A stretch of 64,000 nucleotides of DNA from Anisus vortex (lineage: Eukaryota > Mollusca > Gastropoda > Planorbidae). The stretch lies in contig OX421499.1 of NCBI GenBank assembly GCA_949126835.1, positions 28,248,490 to 28,312,489 of the forward strand, given 5' to 3'. Both the position numbers and the translations under genes were made by a program. Below, piece by piece: positions 1-15,956 of this stretch. How positions within the stretch are numbered: position 1 is the first letter of the stretch; each line of letters opens with the position of its first letter. Under the pieces are notes generated by a model. The model searched no databases and was not told the origin of the DNA. It was given only the letters and a program-made list of their open reading frames with translations.

Positions 1-1012
1 ATAATTAATAATAAACTGACTTTTTACTTTTATTTTTTATATATTTATTATTTTTATTATATAAACTTATCAAATAATATATAAGTCTTAACTTATATTA
101 TGTCAACTCTACTAAACTAAATGTCACGTAGACTATGACACTGACACTATGTCTTATTAAACAGTTAGGCTATGCCATAGAATATTATTAGTATAGACTA
201 TTTTACTTTTAGGCTATATATAATAAAATATTATAAGTATATATTATATAAATATAAAGCTATATTTATAGTTATAGTCATATTATATAGTATATGCCTA
301 TAGTCTATAGCCGCAATATAGGTATAGGTATAGGAGTATAGGCCTTCTATACAATAGGCCTATACTGGCTAGGCTAAGCCTATATATAGTTACTTTAGTA
401 TAAGTATAGTATAGTAACTATACTATACGGTACTACACTATAGGCATAGGCTACACTACCGTACTTATTATTTTATTAAATAAAAATAAACTGACTTTTT
501 ATCTTATTTTTGTCATAAGATGAGATTTTATGATTGGTAATTTTTTACAACGTTACTGAGTAGGCCTACTGTAGACCTGTAGTAGTTTCATTAAGTTGTT
601 TGTAATGACCTGTATCCTGAATAATGACCTAAGTGTCTAAGTCTAACCAAACGGTCAAACTCAGAAAAATAAAGAAGTAAGCCTATAAATATAATAAAAG
701 AATAGCGATACGCCGCATACGGAGTAGTTAAACATAAGTTTAACAGACTTAGACTAAAGTTTAAAATTAAAGTTAAAAATGTATATAGGCAGATGATATA
801 GGCCTACTGATTTTGTTTGTTATTAAAATAAATATATATGAGTTAGTAGGCCTATTAGTTTATTAGTATTAGTAGTAGCCTATTAGTACTATTACTATTA
901 GTATAAATCCTCGCGAATAAATTACTATGGCCATAAGGTCACAGGCCTACTTGCCCATAGGCATTTTATAGTTATAACTGGAGACCATATTAGGGCCTAC
1001 TATAGTAGTAGG
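1..1012. other. AT-rich non-coding DNA
   Basis: No exon or RNA gene is supported here. The stretch is rich in TA-dinucleotide tracts and in the palindromic octamer TAGGCCTA and its near variants. It probably lies in the 5' flank or first intron of the PRELID3-like gene. Confidence 0.5.
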
Positions 1013-1268
1013 GCACCATAGCCGAGCGGCAGCGCATTCGACTGCGATCCGAAGGTCCTGGGTTCGAATCCTGGTGGAGGCTAGGATTTTTTCCCAGGAC
1101 TTAAGGGTGTCCCTGAGTCTACCTGGCACTTGATGGGGTAAAACGGTAAAGTAAAAACGGCTGGGCATTGTTCTCGCCACACATCCCCTAGTATGCTGTG
1201 GTCACAGAAACTGGTGAATGCTGCTTTACCAGCCCTACGATCAGTTTGGACCAAAGGGTTCTTTACTT
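1013..1268 (+). repeat. tRNA-derived SINE, plus orientation
   Basis: The head resembles a tRNA: an A-box-like TAGCCGAGCGGC is followed by a B-box GGTTCGAATCC about 40 bases later. A body with TCCCAGGACTT, GCCACACATCCCC and GTGGTCACAGAAACTGGTG follows. The same body occurs in at least seven other places in this window, on both strands, which shows it is a dispersed SINE family and not a functional tRNA gene. Confidence 0.75.
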
Positions 1269-1270
1269 AC

Positions 1271-5636
<4,366 letters not shown>

Positions 5637-6079
5637 TGCTGATAGAAATTTTAGCACAAGTTATAGAGAAAATATAATAAATTGTTGCTGTCATATGGAT
5701 ACAGTTGTTGGCCCAATTCATTATGAATGGGGATAGAAATTTTAGAAAAAAAAGTTATAGAGAATTGTAAAGAAATTGTTTGCTGGGAAGAGAGTACCTT
5801 CCTGTGTTACCACCACCACTGCAGTTTAATTTATAAACTATTCATGTTTGTAAATTCAAATGTACTATGTGGGGTAATGGTGTGAAAATTATGGGACTTC
5901 AGTTTTAAAATGTAAAATATAATTTGTGACAACTTTTTGTCAGATTCGTTTTTTTTTTTTAAAAGATTGCAGCAAAGTTATTTTAATTTTAGCAAAACAT
6001 TAGGTTAAAATAATTAATGTTGCTAGATCATGCATGATTATTGATTGATCTTTTATTCCAAGGACATGACATCTTGTGA

Positions 6080-6085
6080 AATAAA
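6080..6085 (+). terminator. candidate poly(A) signal of the PRELID3-like gene
   Basis: AATAAA about 445 bases after the stop codon, with a second AATAAA about 20 bases further on. Confidence 0.45.
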
Positions 6086-6119
6086 CATAATTTAATTGAT
6101 TCAAATAAATGAATAGAAA

Positions 6120-7699
6120 GTTTATTTTTGTAGATTATTGTGCTTGATGGACCAATAGTTTTTATAAACTAATAGCTTAATGGACTGAAAGTACAAAGTA
6201 GCATCACTTTGTTAGAGTTTCAATGGCTAGTTTTTTTGTTTTGTTTTAAAAAAAAATATTTGAAAATGTTGTGTTAATTTGTTTAAAAGCCAGCATAATT
6301 GTAAACTTCTCTCAAAGGAATCTCTGGAATTTATTTTTTTCAATTTAGACACAAGATCAAAAATAGTTAATTTTATTTAAATATATATATGTATCCATGT
6401 ATACCACTTAGCTCTCAATTTATCTAAAGTTGATGTGTGCTTTAAAAAAAACTACAACAAATATATTTCATATATAATAATTATTTCAGGTGGTTAAATC
6501 TTGTTAACTTATTGATTTTGTTGTGTTACAGTTTAGCTTAGTTAAAAGGTCTGCAAGTGATTTAACAATTATACTATACAGCTGTTTGATTCTATTACTA
6601 TTAGGTTTTACTACTGGCTTTGTTGCACCTAACTGAAGCTATGAAGTTACGTAGACGCTGTAATAGATTTTAAAAAAAAGTAACAAAAGTTGTTTTTTTT
6701 AAATGGGATTTGACGACACTATAATTAGTGCTTGTATCAGAATAGTTTAAAGTTTTTCTTTTATTCTGCTGGTATACGGTAAAATTATTTATAAACATAG
6801 TCCACACACATGCCTACTTGTAGTTACACCATATATATACACTGTGACTTAAGAATCTATTTCTTGTGGATTCAGATTCTAATAATTTTTTTTTAAATCA
6901 TAATTTTTATGCCAAAAAAAAGAAAAAAAATTGTTTATTTATTCTGTGATTTTGGCTGATTTGTTTGTTTTTTTGTGATACTAGATCTAATAGTGAGATA
7001 AATTGAACTAAATCACTATTTTACTATGTTCAATATTTTTGATGAAAAAAAAAATCAAATTCCTGTAAAAAAAAAAAGTGGTTACATCAAAAAAGAATTT
7101 GTGTTCATATCTAGAGCTACATTCTGGCTGATATCTCATGAGCAATTCAATTGTGTCCTTTCAACTAGCTCTTAACACAGTTGTAATTGTGTTAATTTTA
7201 TAAACAACCTAATGTATCATGAATGATAAAATGGGCTTTTAGCTGCTGAGACCAGCATTGACCTGAAGGTTGCCTTGTTTTTTTTTGGTTTGTTCCACCA
7301 GAGATCAAAATTTTAAAGGTCAAATGTTGCAACTCTCCCAACAATCAATATTTTACTTAGTTTCTTCCTGGGCATGTTAGCTTTGATTGATAGAACTATT
7401 TATTTCTTGAATGTGATGTGTTCTGATTGTAAAGTTGGGCTTTACTAACAAAAAAGTCCATTTTTTTTTTTAAAGGAAATAAATTAATTTGAAAATATAA
7501 AAAACTACCAGGTTGTTATCAGCCAAATAAAACAGGCATAAGTTGGACTATGGGATTGTGAGAGATGCATATAAAAAACAAAACAAATATACAGAAGAAA
7601 GATTTATTGGAATATGAAATAATGTGATAGGTTTTGGCTTTTCTCTCTGCCACATCTATTTTAAAATGATGGATTCTCTATTCAAAGTGCCTTTAGCTG
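6120..7699. other. intergenic, no gene seen
   Basis: AT-rich DNA with homopolymer runs. I see no exon, RNA gene or recognisable mobile element. Confidence 0.4.
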
Positions 7700-7803
7700 C
7701 CACCATAATGCCACACAATAGTAATGTTATGATTTCATAATGCCACAATAGTAATGAAATGTTATGATTTCATAATGCCACAATAGTAATGTTATGATTT
7801 CAT
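7700..7803 (+). repeat. short tandem repeat, about three copies of a 34-40 bp unit
   Basis: The block ATAATGCCACAATAGTAATG followed by TTATGATTTC repeats three times with small indels. A second local duplication of about 40 bp lies at 8494-8575 (CCTAAAAACACCAAGAACAT twice). Confidence 0.6.
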
Positions 7804-8865
7804 GTTCTTTTACTTGCATTGGAATAAAAAACGAACTAAAGCAAACTATGAAAACTGTTTTATAAGTCTCTAGCATTCATTTTGTCAATTTCCTTCATGA
7901 CAATTTTGGCTTTTACTCGAGATATTAAAGAAATAATTTGTTAAATATTTTGAAGTGTTAGTGTTATTCAGTTTTTTATAAACTTAAAAAACAATTTTAC
8001 AGGAATATGTACTAAAAAAATCTACTTAAAAGCAAAATAAATATTTTTAGTGAAAAAAAAAAATTATGTTAATGAAAATTCAAATGGCAATCTTTTAAAG
8101 TTACATGTTTATCACTTAATGCTTTTTGTTCTTTATCACTACATCATAGACACTACAAGATATATTTCAGTGTGATTAGTAAATTATTATTAACAGTTTT
8201 ATTTTTAATACTAAAAATTGTTTTGTAGGCCTATACAACTTATGAAAAAAGATTAAATTTTATGAAACAAAGCTTGTTTGAACACATTATTTTTAAATGT
8301 ATCTAGGGTTCAAACCGGTTTGGAAACTTTGGGTAAATAAACTTGGTTTTTCAAGTTTAGGAAAACTTACCAAAGCTTGGGAATTTCACTTCAATTTTAC
8401 TGGAGAAAGCTTCTTTAAACAAATGTTTCATGAATCTAGTAAATGAGTCCTTATCTCTCATGTTTTTATTTTCCTGAAATGATTCTATGAGCACCTAAAA
8501 ACACCAAGAACATATCTTTAATATGGACTACCTAAAAACACCAAGAACATATCTTTAATATGGACTACCTAAAAACATTACTGGTTAACATAAAGGCATG
8601 GGCCTTCCCCGGTATAAATTGGATTGTGAATTTTTAGTAAAGTTTGTGAAAATGTTGGGAATTTTGATTCAAGTAAGAACCCATGTACTTAATAGATAAT
8701 TAGACAAGTTCTCACAGGGGAGACAAGTCATTTAATTTTACTGTAATTCAATGCCAAAGATGTTTTACCCCATCAGGCCAGCTTTATTTCAAGTTCAGAC
8801 ATTTTACAAAGGACCTCTTTGTCAGCATAGCCCGGTTTATTAGGATCTCAATCTGAACAAACCAG

Positions 8866-8998
8866 GAAAACCAGTAACTTAACATCGTTAAATGATTAAA
8901 ACATTAATAAAAATGCAAGACTAGACTCGGACCACGGATGAGCGTAGGACGCAGTAATCTTCTTTATAGGAGGAGCGTCTGTAATATATAGACCTAAA
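8866..8998 (+). mobile_element. LINE 3'-end fragment (same family as 22945-25085)
   Basis: This matches the coding end and 3' tail of the long minus-strand LINE in this window, including GAACAAACCAGGAAAACCAG and GGATGAGCGTAGGACGCA. It ends at GGAGCGTCTGTAATATAT, the shared 3' terminus. It is heavily 5'-truncated. Confidence 0.7.
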
Positions 8999-9632
8999 AT
9001 AAGGCCCCCGAAAAGGCGTTTCAAGTCTATTCTAAAGAAATAAAGCAGGTTAGACCATAGACTATAGTCTATGGTTAGACTCTTGGCACAACGAATGAAT
9101 AAGAAATCCTACTTTGGCACATAATGAATGACCTTCGAGCCTTTTAGTGTGAGCCCCACAGAGCCACTAAAGGCAATTTTCTTTTATTCAGTGTAGCCTA
9201 TGCCTCAAGTGCGGCAGGGATTGCCACTGCCGAGTTGGTCCACACAGCCATTCTCGGCGGTGCAGCTGGACATCCCAACCATAAAGCTACACCATCGTCT
9301 CTCGAGACGGACGGATGCCACTTACTCCACTCCACATATTGCAAATAAACTTTCAGGACGCGTGCCCCGCTATGTCTTATTAAATTTCTTATACATGTAT
9401 TCGAAGAAAAAAAGATTGCACACCTCTCGTCTAGACGTTTTTGGCTTGGATCTAGACAGTTTTTATTTTCTTAAAGTTAAAGGAGAACTTTATAGAAGGG
9501 GAGTATAGAGTAGATGTGTACTATGTCATTCAAATGTTTACTTCCGCAGAAAATGTTTACACAATAAATAAATTTTAAAAAGTGTGTAAGCCAATGACTC
9601 TTGAAATGGTTTCATCCTTGTTCTAGCAAGAG

Positions 9633-9684
9633 ATGATAAGTACACTCACTCTAGCTTGTGTATGTCTAGTTTACTCGGTTGCAT
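9633..9684 (+). CDS. signal-peptide exon of the Ig gene
   Basis: ATG opens MISTLTLACVCLVYSVA, a short n-region, a hydrophobic core and a small-residue end suited to signal peptidase. A consensus donor GTAAGT follows in phase 1, matching the phase-1 acceptor of P1; the joined codon gives Ser, so the predicted junction reads SVA-SEIK. Confidence 0.8.
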
Positions 9685-12600
9685 GTAAGTTAATAAACCT
9701 CTTTTTCTAGCACAACGTATCTTATGCTTTCCTTGTTTTATGTTAGATAATCAGCTGACCCAATAAATCTCGTAACATTTCTGGCGTTTTTTTCTTTAAA
9801 ACTTGTAGACTTTAGAATCTAGCTTTTTTTAGCCTTGAGATCATTGCCAATTGGTAATCTATTCGCTGACCCTAGTCAATCGTCCCATTATTAAAAAAAA
9901 AATCTGCACGCGCAAAGTTATTTTTTTTAAGAAAGAATGAAAAGTACATACGTTTTACGAGTAGGCCCAGTAGCAGGCAGTGCCCACACATAGGGGTGGG
10001 CAGAGGGGGGCATATGCCTGGGGGCGGCACTTCCAGGGAGGCGGCAAATGTAGTCTAAATATAGCAAATATAGCACTAAACAAGCAGTTACAGTATGCAA
10101 GGGGGCGGCGCTGAAACTTTTGCCCTGGGGCGCCACATAAGCTTGTAAAGGCACTGGTAGCAGGTGTGCTCATGCGTGAGAGTAAAAGTTCAGTATTCCT
10201 GTCGAATCAAATTGATCCGTAGATTGATTGATGAAACAGCGCTCAACTGTTTTCCCGCTCACACCAAGAGATTGTGTGACCAGCACAATGCTCAACCGCC
10301 ATTACTTTTTCCCAAACTAAAATAAATAAATAAATAAATAATAAGACTTGTATAGCGCATATCCCGATGTGAACAGTTCTATGCGCTGTCAAAAGTTACA
10401 GAAATAGTACAGACAACGAATAAAAGACAACAATGTATGAATGAGAAATAATAAAATAATAAACTGTTAATTGAATAGGTAGGTCTTCAGCTGGCTTCTG
10501 AAGGTCGAGAGGCCAGCCAAGAGCGAATTGCAGTAATCCAAGCGGGAAAAACGGAGAGAGATAAACAGAAGCTTCCTTGGTCAGATAGCGACGGATGGCG
10601 GCAATGCGACGCAGATGGAAAAAGCAGATTTTGGTGAGGAAGGAGATGTGGGGCTGCATGGGCAGCGAGGAGTCTAGATAGACGCCTAGGCTCTTGACCG
10701 TCGGGGAGAAAGGTACTGTTGCGACGGCCAGTTGGAGATCGGACGCAGTGAGGGACACGACCCTCTGTCTCGTACCGACGATAAGAGCTTCAGTCTTCTC
10801 ACTGTTTAACTTCAACTTGTTTTCCGTCATCCAATTCTTTGTGTCCAGGAAACAGATGGAGATGGAAGAAAGGAGCCCATCGAAGTCTTCCGGCTTAGCA
10901 CTGTTATAGTGCTGGTGAAAAGAATGAAATTTTAGGCTGTTGCGTTCGATGACAAAGGAGAGGGGTTGGGTGTAAAGGGTGAAAAGAACTGGGCCGAGGA
11001 CAGATCCCTGTGGCACACCATAGCAGACATGATCGGGCTGGGATGATAAGGACTCGGTCATGTCGGTTTGGAAGCGATTATGAAGATAGCTCGTGAACCA
11101 GGAGAGGGCGATGTCGAACTAAAAAAAAGGTATCGGGTACCCATCAGAGCTGGGTAGGCTCATTGACACCATTCAAACCTATGACAAACCAGGATTCGAA
11201 CGCTGCTATTTTGTTATCAGTAACCTCGTAATTAATAAACAATAGTCTATACATCTATGAATCAATGCATTTAAGGGGTTTCTTTTTGCGATCTTTGTCA
11301 ACAAGATGGCCAAAATGTTGTTGTAGTTATTGTTGTTTATCCCATCGCTTTGTTTTTTTTTCTATCCCACACTTGGCCATTAAACATTCTGAGTCAACAG
11401 CTGAAATCAAGCCGGTATCCATTACAATGTCGCCATGCCGCAACGCCCCAGGAGACCACTGTGATTACTTCTGGCCTCAACAGTGGCCACGCACTGTCGC
11501 CGTCAACTGCACTTTTATTGTAAGTGTCACTGTCAACTGCACTTTTATTGTAAGTGTCACTGTCAACTGCACTTTTATAGTTAGTGTTACTGTCAACTGC
11601 ACTTGTATTATAAGTGTCCCTTTCAACTGCACTTTTATTATAAGTGTCACTGTCAACTGCACTATTATTGTAAGTGTCACTGTCAACTGCACTTTTATTG
11701 TAAGTATCACTGTCAACTGCACTTTTATAGTTAGTGTTACTGTCAACTGCACTTTTATTATAAGTGTCCCTTTCAACTGCACTTTTATTATAAGTGTCAC
11801 TGTCAACTGCACTATTATTGTAAGTGTCACTGTCAACTGCACTTTTATTGTAAGTGTCACTGTCAACTGCAGTTTTATTGTAAGTGTCACTGTCTACTGC
11901 AGATTTATTGTAAGTGTCACTGTCAACTGAAGCTTTATGTTAACTGTCATTGTTAAGTCATTATCAAATGCATTTTTATTTTACCACTGTTAATCGCACC
12001 TTCTTGTGTCAATGTCAACTGTACCTTTATTCTGAGTGTCAACTTCAGCTTTTGTGTAAGTATTATTTACTGGCAAATATAGCCATATTGTGTTACTGTC
12101 AACTAGAGCCATATTGCGTCACTGTCAACTGCACCTTTATTGTAAATGCCACTGTCAACAGCTCTTTTTAGTTACGGTCAAGTGTGCCATAATTGTAATT
12201 GTGACTGTGTCTGTCAACTGCAGCTTCATTGCAGTGTCCCTGTCAATGGTACTTTATTATTGTTTCACTGTCCAACTGTCCACACACCTTTATTATGTCA
12301 CTGGTAAACTGTAGGCCTACCTTTATTGGACGTGGCGCTGTCAATTTTCAAATGTATTGATTGTTAGTGCCACTCTGAAAGAATCATTTTATGGTAAGTG
12401 TCACTGTATTGGCAAATTTTCACTATTGGTAAAACTGTAATTCTGAACATCATCATTTACATTTTTTGTTTCAACTTTAGGGTCCACTGGAGCTGAGAAT
12501 AGAGTGGCAGTATTTCCTCAAAGTTCAAGAGGCTGAGTCGATCTACACGGAGAGAAACGCGGGCGAAAACAGCGTCACGAATCTCGTCACTCCTTGCCAC

Positions 12601-15600
12601 TCCTGCGAGGACAGCAGCTACTACCACACCTCAATCATCGTCATCGGGGACGGCGGGTACGAGGAGGCCCACCTGTTGAAGAATTCCTTCATCACCTGCG
12701 CCGGGTTCATTAATGAGGACAAGGTCTCCGAGCAGCTCGTGAGAGTGGGTAAGAATACCAAAGATTGTCGCTAGTGAGCTTAAAACAATGTTTACATTTG
12801 AAGGAGAGAGGAAGAGAGAGATAGAAAGAGAGATACAGCCATGGCCGTATTTAGGATTGTGGGGGACTTGTTCACAAGGGACTAATTTATGTGGGGAGCC
12901 CCTCATGGCATCGCCCCTGCCTTCCTACATTGATTTATTAGCATGTGTTTTGGTATATGTGGGTACCCCTTTTCTGTGGGGGCCCCTGTTCCATGGAACA
13001 TATGGATCATGTCTAATTATGCCTCTGCATACAGCCAGAGACAGCGAGTTATGTAATTTATTGTGAAAAACGACAGTCTTTAAAGTAGTTTTATTACTTT
13101 CAAGCCGATAGTTCTAAGTTTTTTCCACACAATCTTTGGATGAGCGGCAAAGCTATTGATTGTGCAAGTTTAGGAATGCGCAAAGAGACAGTTTTTTCCC
13201 TTGAAGACCATGGAAGCTATGCACCAAGTTTCTTGCTACTGCCGCGATTGTAACGTCAAAATCAGTAGTAAAGCAAAAATAATCTACAAACCTAACGGCT
13301 GAGTTTCATTGCAGGTATTTAGTCCAACCCTTCAGTAATGATAAAGATCATTTTTCACCATAAAATGTATAAAAAAATCTTCAATGAAAAATACATAGAG
13401 CAACAGTAGCACAATCTCAAGCGTCGCTTCACTCAGCGCCATCTTGCTTTTTCAATCAATCAGAAAATGTCTCCCAAGATTCAGGATTAATACGATTCTA
13501 ATTCAAACATATTCATTTCCTAAAAGGGATTGACTAGAAACTAGAAATGAGTATTGAACTGCTTTTTTTTTTTTTTAAAGTGCAACTCTTTTTTTTTTGT
13601 CTCGCCAACTTAAGGTCTGCAATTGTCTCGTAGGTGGTATTCTAAAAGTGAGGTCGTGGAGACTGAAAACTTGCATCTGGAATGTGATCCGGAGAATGTT
13701 CCATCAGACCTAACTGAGGAAGTGAAACTATTGAAATATAATGAACTTAGCCATACATATGACATTATAGCCGTGTCTAGTATGAGAAAACCATGCCAGT
13801 TGGTAATGTATAAAATTATACTGCAGCTATTTATTTAAAAAACAATGGTTTGAAAAAAAAAAAAGCTTTTTTAACACCCATTAGCCATAGTCGATTGAAT
13901 TATAAGGGGAGATAGTACAGACGACTGAGATAAACAGAGATACAGTCAGACATAGTTAGACAGACAGACAGACGGACAGATAGATAGATATATAGATAGA
14001 TAGGTAGATAGATAGAGTGATAGAGTGATAGATAGATAGAGTGATAGAGTGATAGATAGATAGAGTGATAGAGTGATAGATAGATTCATATTTAAAAAGA
14101 TATATAGAATTACAGTTTTATAAATAAATTTTTCGATAGATAGATGGATAACGGAATAGATCAATCTGTCAATACATAATCAAAGAAATTCATTCTTATG
14201 CCCAGAGTCAAGTGCCAGATAACCGATACAGCTGTGACTTGACAACACCATCTCCTGGCTTGCTAAAAGTCGTTATAAAACATGCCAAGTTTATTGATGC
14301 TGGCCGTTACGCTTGTTCTGGTCGAATCAAAGACAGACCTGTACAGTCACCTGTGTTCAGTATCAATGTTGTCAGTAAGTAAACAAATTATGAAAGGCTG
14401 ACTGAGTTTGATTTTCGGTACACAGAGCCATTCAAATCTATATATCGATCTACGTGTAACTTGATAAGTGTTGCTAGATCTAGCAGCGTTCACCAGTTTC
14501 CGTGCCCACAACATACTAGCAGTTTGTGGAGCTACCACAATGCCAAGCCGCCGTTGTCAGGTAATGTCAGGTACCCATTAGAGCTGCGTAGACTCAGGGA
14601 CACCCTCCAGGCTGGGGAACAAATATAGTCTTCATCGGTATTCGAACCCAGGACCTTTGGTGTGTCAACCGAACGCGCAGTGGATCAGCCAGAGTGCCCC
14701 ATATTAAGGGATCAAATCGCGTGATTTTTTAAAAAATTTTATAAACGTTAATTAAGCCTACAACCATATAGTATTTTTGTCCAAAGTGAATGTTCATGAG
14801 GTGGGCATAATATTTCATCTAATTTGGAAAGAGATGCATGACACATTATACTAAGATTGAGATAAGAATTCTTTAAAAGAAATAAAAGCAGATAAAGTAT
14901 TTCACATTTACGATTTCAACTTATAGTCTATTTATAAGCAGTACTATTTTACGATTCCTACTCGCTCAAAAAAAAAATCTCAGCCCACTTCAATCCCACT
15001 GAAGTGTAAGAAAATTACGAATCTCAATAAGGTAGTTACAAAATCCACAGATCCCAATCAACATTATGATCTGTGGTGCTACAGCCCATGGAGGGCTCTG
15101 GCCTGCCTCACCTACCTCATTCCGCTCATAGGCCTACCTCCAGACCTGGACCCCGATCTGTCTCAGATCCATCTCGACATCGTCCAACCGTCTCAGTCTG
15201 GGTCTGCCATTAGGTCTTTTTCTACTAGTGTTCTGTGTGTATGTTACTTTTACTTCTCTGTTGTTTGGCCTGTCCAGTGTAGTCTTCTGCCCTTCTTTAT
15301 CTCAGCCACTATTGTAGGATCTTCATATAGTTCATAGACCACTAAGGAATTTTCTTTCCCAGATATTTAATATATTTTCTGCGCTTTTCGTAAGCGTACA
15401 TGTCTCACTGCCATAAGTCACCACTGTCCTTATTGTTTCGTAAATGTTGTTCTTTGTTCTTGTGATGTGAATCACAGAGGCGGTAAAAATCTATGTCATG
15501 CTTCTCGGTCATTAGGCCCCATGCCATTTCCGCAGCATGTAGATCTATATCTAGACATAATATACATAGTCTACTATATCATCACAACTGCTGTTCTTAG

Positions 15601-15923
15601 CAGGTTTTGCTTCTTTTTTAAAAATGTGTACCCCCCCCCCCCCCGTCCCATGTCCCTTTCCACCTGTTCCTCCTCCGGGATCTCTGTATATGATAACTAC
15701 CCATGCATATTATGATATAACACACACACACACATACACTCAAAACATAACACTACCATATAATAATTCGTTAGACTCATTCGCATTCATTTATCCTGAA
15801 CAGTAAAACCAAGAATAGTGGCTTTCAAATTGAGCCCTTGTGAGTCGGTGGTTTCTGAGACGTGTACTCATATGACTCTCACCTGTGTTGTTCACGTAGG
15901 TAACTCGTGCACGTTAAATAGTG

Positions 15924-15956
<33 letters not shown>

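Noticed and set aside
1013..1085. Functional tRNA gene
   Set aside because: A and B boxes are present, but stems are imperfect and the sequence continues into a repeated SINE body found elsewhere in the window.
9200..9508. 102-codon plus-strand frame before the Ig gene
   Set aside because: No domain, no splice or start context and atypical composition; the convincing first exon of the Ig gene is at 9633.
11477..11890. Long open frame on the minus strand opposite the 30-bp array
   Set aside because: It exists only because the repeat unit is a multiple of three; its repeated peptide is low-complexity and has no flanking gene structure.
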